Shown: one piece after another, positions 4,687 through 6,699 of the stretch | Numbering within the stretch: position 1 is the stretch's first letter | Layout: every line of letters begins with the position of its first letter | NCBI GenBank assembly: GCA_002427015.1 | Contig: DIPE01000071.1 | Coordinates: 788-7,486, forward strand | Direction: 5' to 3' | From: Firmicutes bacterium UBA5496 | GTDB taxonomy: Bacteria; Bacillota; Proteinivoracia; UBA4975 | DNA length: 6,699 nt | Program-made: the position numbers and the translations under genes | Notes under the pieces: model-generated | The model's input: the letters and a program-made list of their open reading frames with translations, nothing else | The model's database searches: none | What the model was told of the DNA's origin: nothing

Positions 4687-6699
4687 ATGAGCAAAGAAAG
4701 CGGTGGCTTTGTCCACCTGCATAACCATACAGAATACAGCCTCTTAGACGGGGCGGTACGCATTCCCGACCTGGTGGCTACCGCCAAAAAACTGGGCATG
4801 CCCGCCGTTGCCATTACTGACCATGGCAATATGTACGGGGTGGTGGATTTTTATAAGGCCGCTAAAAAAGAGGGGATTAAACCCATCCTCGGCTGCGAGG
4901 TCTATTTGGCCCCTGAATCCCGGTTTATCAAGCAGGGGGCCAGGGATGACACTGCCTACCACCTGGTGCTGCTGGCGGAAAACGATATCGGTTATAAAAA
5001 CTTAATGCGGCTGGTGACCCTGGGCCACCGGGAAGGCTTCTACTACAAGCCCCGGGTGGATAAAGAGCTGTTGCGCCAATATCATGAAGGGCTAATCTGT
5101 ATGTCCGCTTGTCTGGGGGGCCAGATTCCCACTCTCCTCCTCCAGGGGAATAAGGAGGGGGCCAAGGCCCTGGCCCTGGAAATGGCGGATATCTTTGGCC
5201 CCAATAATTTCTATTTAGAGGTCCAGGACCACGGACTGATGGAGCAAAAAACCGTCAACAAGGACTTGGCGGAAATCAGCAGCCAGACGGGGATTCCCCT
5301 GGTGGCCACCAATGACCTGCACTACCTGGCCCAGGAGGATGCCGAGGCCCACGATGTGCTGCTGTGCATACAGACTGCAAAACATGTGGATGATGCCGAC
5401 CGCATGCGCTTCCCCAGTGACCAATTCTATCTCAAATCCCCCGGTGAAATGGCGGAACTCTTTGCCTGGTGCCCGGAGGCTTTGGCCAATACAGTAGCCA
5501 TTGCCCAGCGCTGCGATGTCACTTTGCAGTTTGGCACCTACCACCTGCCGGATTATCCTGTGCCCCAGGGCCATACGGTGGCTACCTGGCTCAGGCATCT
5601 CTGCCGGGAAAAGCTGCCCAACCGCTACCCCGATCCAACTCCTGAGGTCTTGAAGAGGGTTGAGTATGAGCTCTCGGTTATTGAGAAGATGGGTTATCCC
5701 AGCTACTTTTTAATTGTCTGGGACTTCTGCGATTTTGCCCATCGCCACGGCATTCCCGTGGGGCCCGGCAGGGGCTCTGGGGCAGGCAGCATTGTCGCTT
5801 ATATTCTGGGAATAACAGATATTGACCCCCTGCGCTATAAATTGCTTTTTGAGCGCTTTCTCAACCCCGAGAGGGTTTCCATGCCTGACTTTGACATAGA
5901 CTTTTGCTATGAGCGCCGGGGCGAGGTCATTGAATATGTCACGGAAAAATACGGGCGGGAGCGGGTGGCCCAGATTATCACCTTTGGCACCATGGCCGCC
6001 CGGGCTGTGGTTCGGGACGTGGGCAGGGCCATGGACCTTTCCTTCGCGGAAACCGACCGCATTGCCAAGCTCATTCCGGAAGAGCTGAAGATGACTATTG
6101 ACAAGGCCCTGGAGCAGGAACCCCGCCTTAATGAGTTAATGGAGGAAGACCCCCGGGTGGAAAAGCTCATCCGCATTGCCCGCAAGCTGGAGGGCCTTTC
6201 CCGCCACGCTTCCACTCATGCTGCCGGGGTGGTCATCGCCAAGGAAGACCTGGTAAACTACGTTCCCCTCCAGGGCAACGACCAGGAAGGGCTGACTACC
6301 CAGCTGCCCATGACCACCTTGGAAGAACTGGGCCTGTTGAAGATGGACTTTTTAGGCCTGCGCACTCTGACCATTCTGAAAAATGCCATGGACATGATTA
6401 AAACAAACAGGGGCATCGAAATTGAGCTCAACCGCATTCCCCTGGATGACAAGGCGACCTTTGACCTGCTCTGCTCCGCTAACACCATGGCGGTGTTCCA
6501 GCTGGAAAGCGACGGCATGCGCAAGGTTCTCTCGGACCTGCAGCCTACAGTCTTCGAGGACATCATTGCCTTGGTGGCCCTTTACCGGCCGGGCCCCATG
6601 GAGCAGATACCAAACTTTATCGCCAGCAAGCACGGGCAAATCCCCGTCAGCTACCCCCATCCGAAACTGGAGGAAGTTCTCAAGGAAACCTATGGGGTC
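4687..6699 (+). CDS. dnaE: DNA polymerase III alpha subunit DnaE, N-terminal 671 residues, truncated by window edge
   Basis: A replicative/lesion-associated C-family polymerase. The frame is open without interruption to the right edge, covering 671 of roughly 1100-1200 expected residues. The PHP domain (about 7-290) begins FVHLHNHTEYSLLDG. It keeps an apparently full metal set: H12, H14, D21 or a neighbour, D45-H46 (ITDHGN), E71 (GCEVY), H92, C142 and D210-x-H212 (NDLHY). The palm carries GPGRGSGAGS (359-368), PDFDIDF with D401 and D403, and MDFLGL with D554 as third catalytic aspartate; LYRPGPM (R634) follows. GGAGGG at 4675-4680 lies six bases before ATG. The 62-base gap after ytoI has no terminator, so both are probably one transcript. 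Clostridia usually also have PolC; whether this DnaE is the main replicase here cannot be told. Confidence 0.98.
   Translation, partial: MSKESGGFVHLHNHTEYSLLDGAVRIPDLVATAKKLGMPAVAITDHGNMYGVVDFYKAAKKEGIKPILGCEVYLAPESRFIKQGARDDTAYHLVLLAENDIGYKNLMRLVTLGHREGFYYKPRVDKELLRQYHEGLICMSACLGGQIPTLLLQGNKEGAKALALEMADIFGPNNFYLEVQDHGLMEQKTVNKDLAEISSQTGIPLVATNDLHYLAQEDAEAHDVLLCIQTAKHVDDADRMRFPSDQFYLKSPGEMAELFAWCPEALANTVAIAQRCDVTLQFGTYHLPDYPVPQGHTVATWLRHLCREKLPNRYPDPTPEVLKRVEYELSVIEKMGYPSYFLIVWDFCDFAHRHGIPVGPGRGSGAGSIVAYILGITDIDPLRYKLLFERFLNPERVSMPDFDIDFCYERRGEVIEYVTEKYGRERVAQIITFGTMAARAVVRDVGRAMDLSFAETDRIAKLIPEELKMTIDKALEQEPRLNELMEEDPRVEKLIRIARKLEGLSRHASTHAAGVVIAKEDLVNYVPLQGNDQEGLTTQLPMTTLEELGLLKMDFLGLRTLTILKNAMDMIKTNRGIEIELNRIPLDDKATFDLLCSANTMAVFQLESDGMRKVLSDLQPTVFEDIIALVALYRPGPMEQIPNFIASKHGQIPVSYPHPKLEEVLKETYGV

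Noticed and set aside
5215..5598. Reverse-strand open frame inside dnaE
   Set aside because: It lies wholly within the conserved PHP/polymerase coding sequence and looks like a mirror of it, not a gene.

Overview
The window reads as ordinary chromosomal DNA of a Gram-positive anaerobe of the Clostridia (Firmicutes), probably a moderately GC-rich Peptococcaceae-like lineage. The basis is a PerR-type Fur regulator paired with a mini rubredoxin-like gene, a YtoI-type HTH/DRTGG/CBS/hotdog protein directly before dnaE, strong AGGAGG-type ribosome binding sites, and rho-independent terminators. No genus can be named from the sequence. All six protein genes lie on the + strand.

Left part (1-1720): the 3' portion of an RNB-family (RNase II/R) exoribonuclease gene, whose 5' end lies outside the window. 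A good sigma-A promoter inside its last codons appears to drive a two-gene operon: a PerR-like peroxide-sensing repressor and a 35-residue RCKP-type rubredoxin-like protein. A clear hairpin terminator closes it.

Middle (1720-2960): a monocistronic low-specificity L-threonine aldolase gene. It has its own extended -10 promoter, a possible operator-like inverted repeat upstream, and a strong terminator. The loop of that terminator carries a sequence resembling a dispersed bacterial repeat.

Right part (2960-6699): a 90-residue two-helix membrane protein of unknown function, then the YtoI-like regulator/enzyme with its own extended -10 promoter, then the first 671 codons of dnaE, the DNA polymerase III alpha subunit. 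Only 62 bases without a terminator separate ytoI from dnaE, so the two are probably co-transcribed. The DnaE fragment has an intact PHP metal site and all three catalytic aspartates, and runs off the right edge.

I see no mobile element, CRISPR array, tRNA, rRNA or recognisable riboswitch. Nothing here amounts to a clearly new biological system. The most notable points are the PerR/mini-rubredoxin pair, the four-domain YtoI-like protein with its small membrane neighbour, the repeat-like terminator after the aldolase gene, and the apparently functional PHP site of DnaE.
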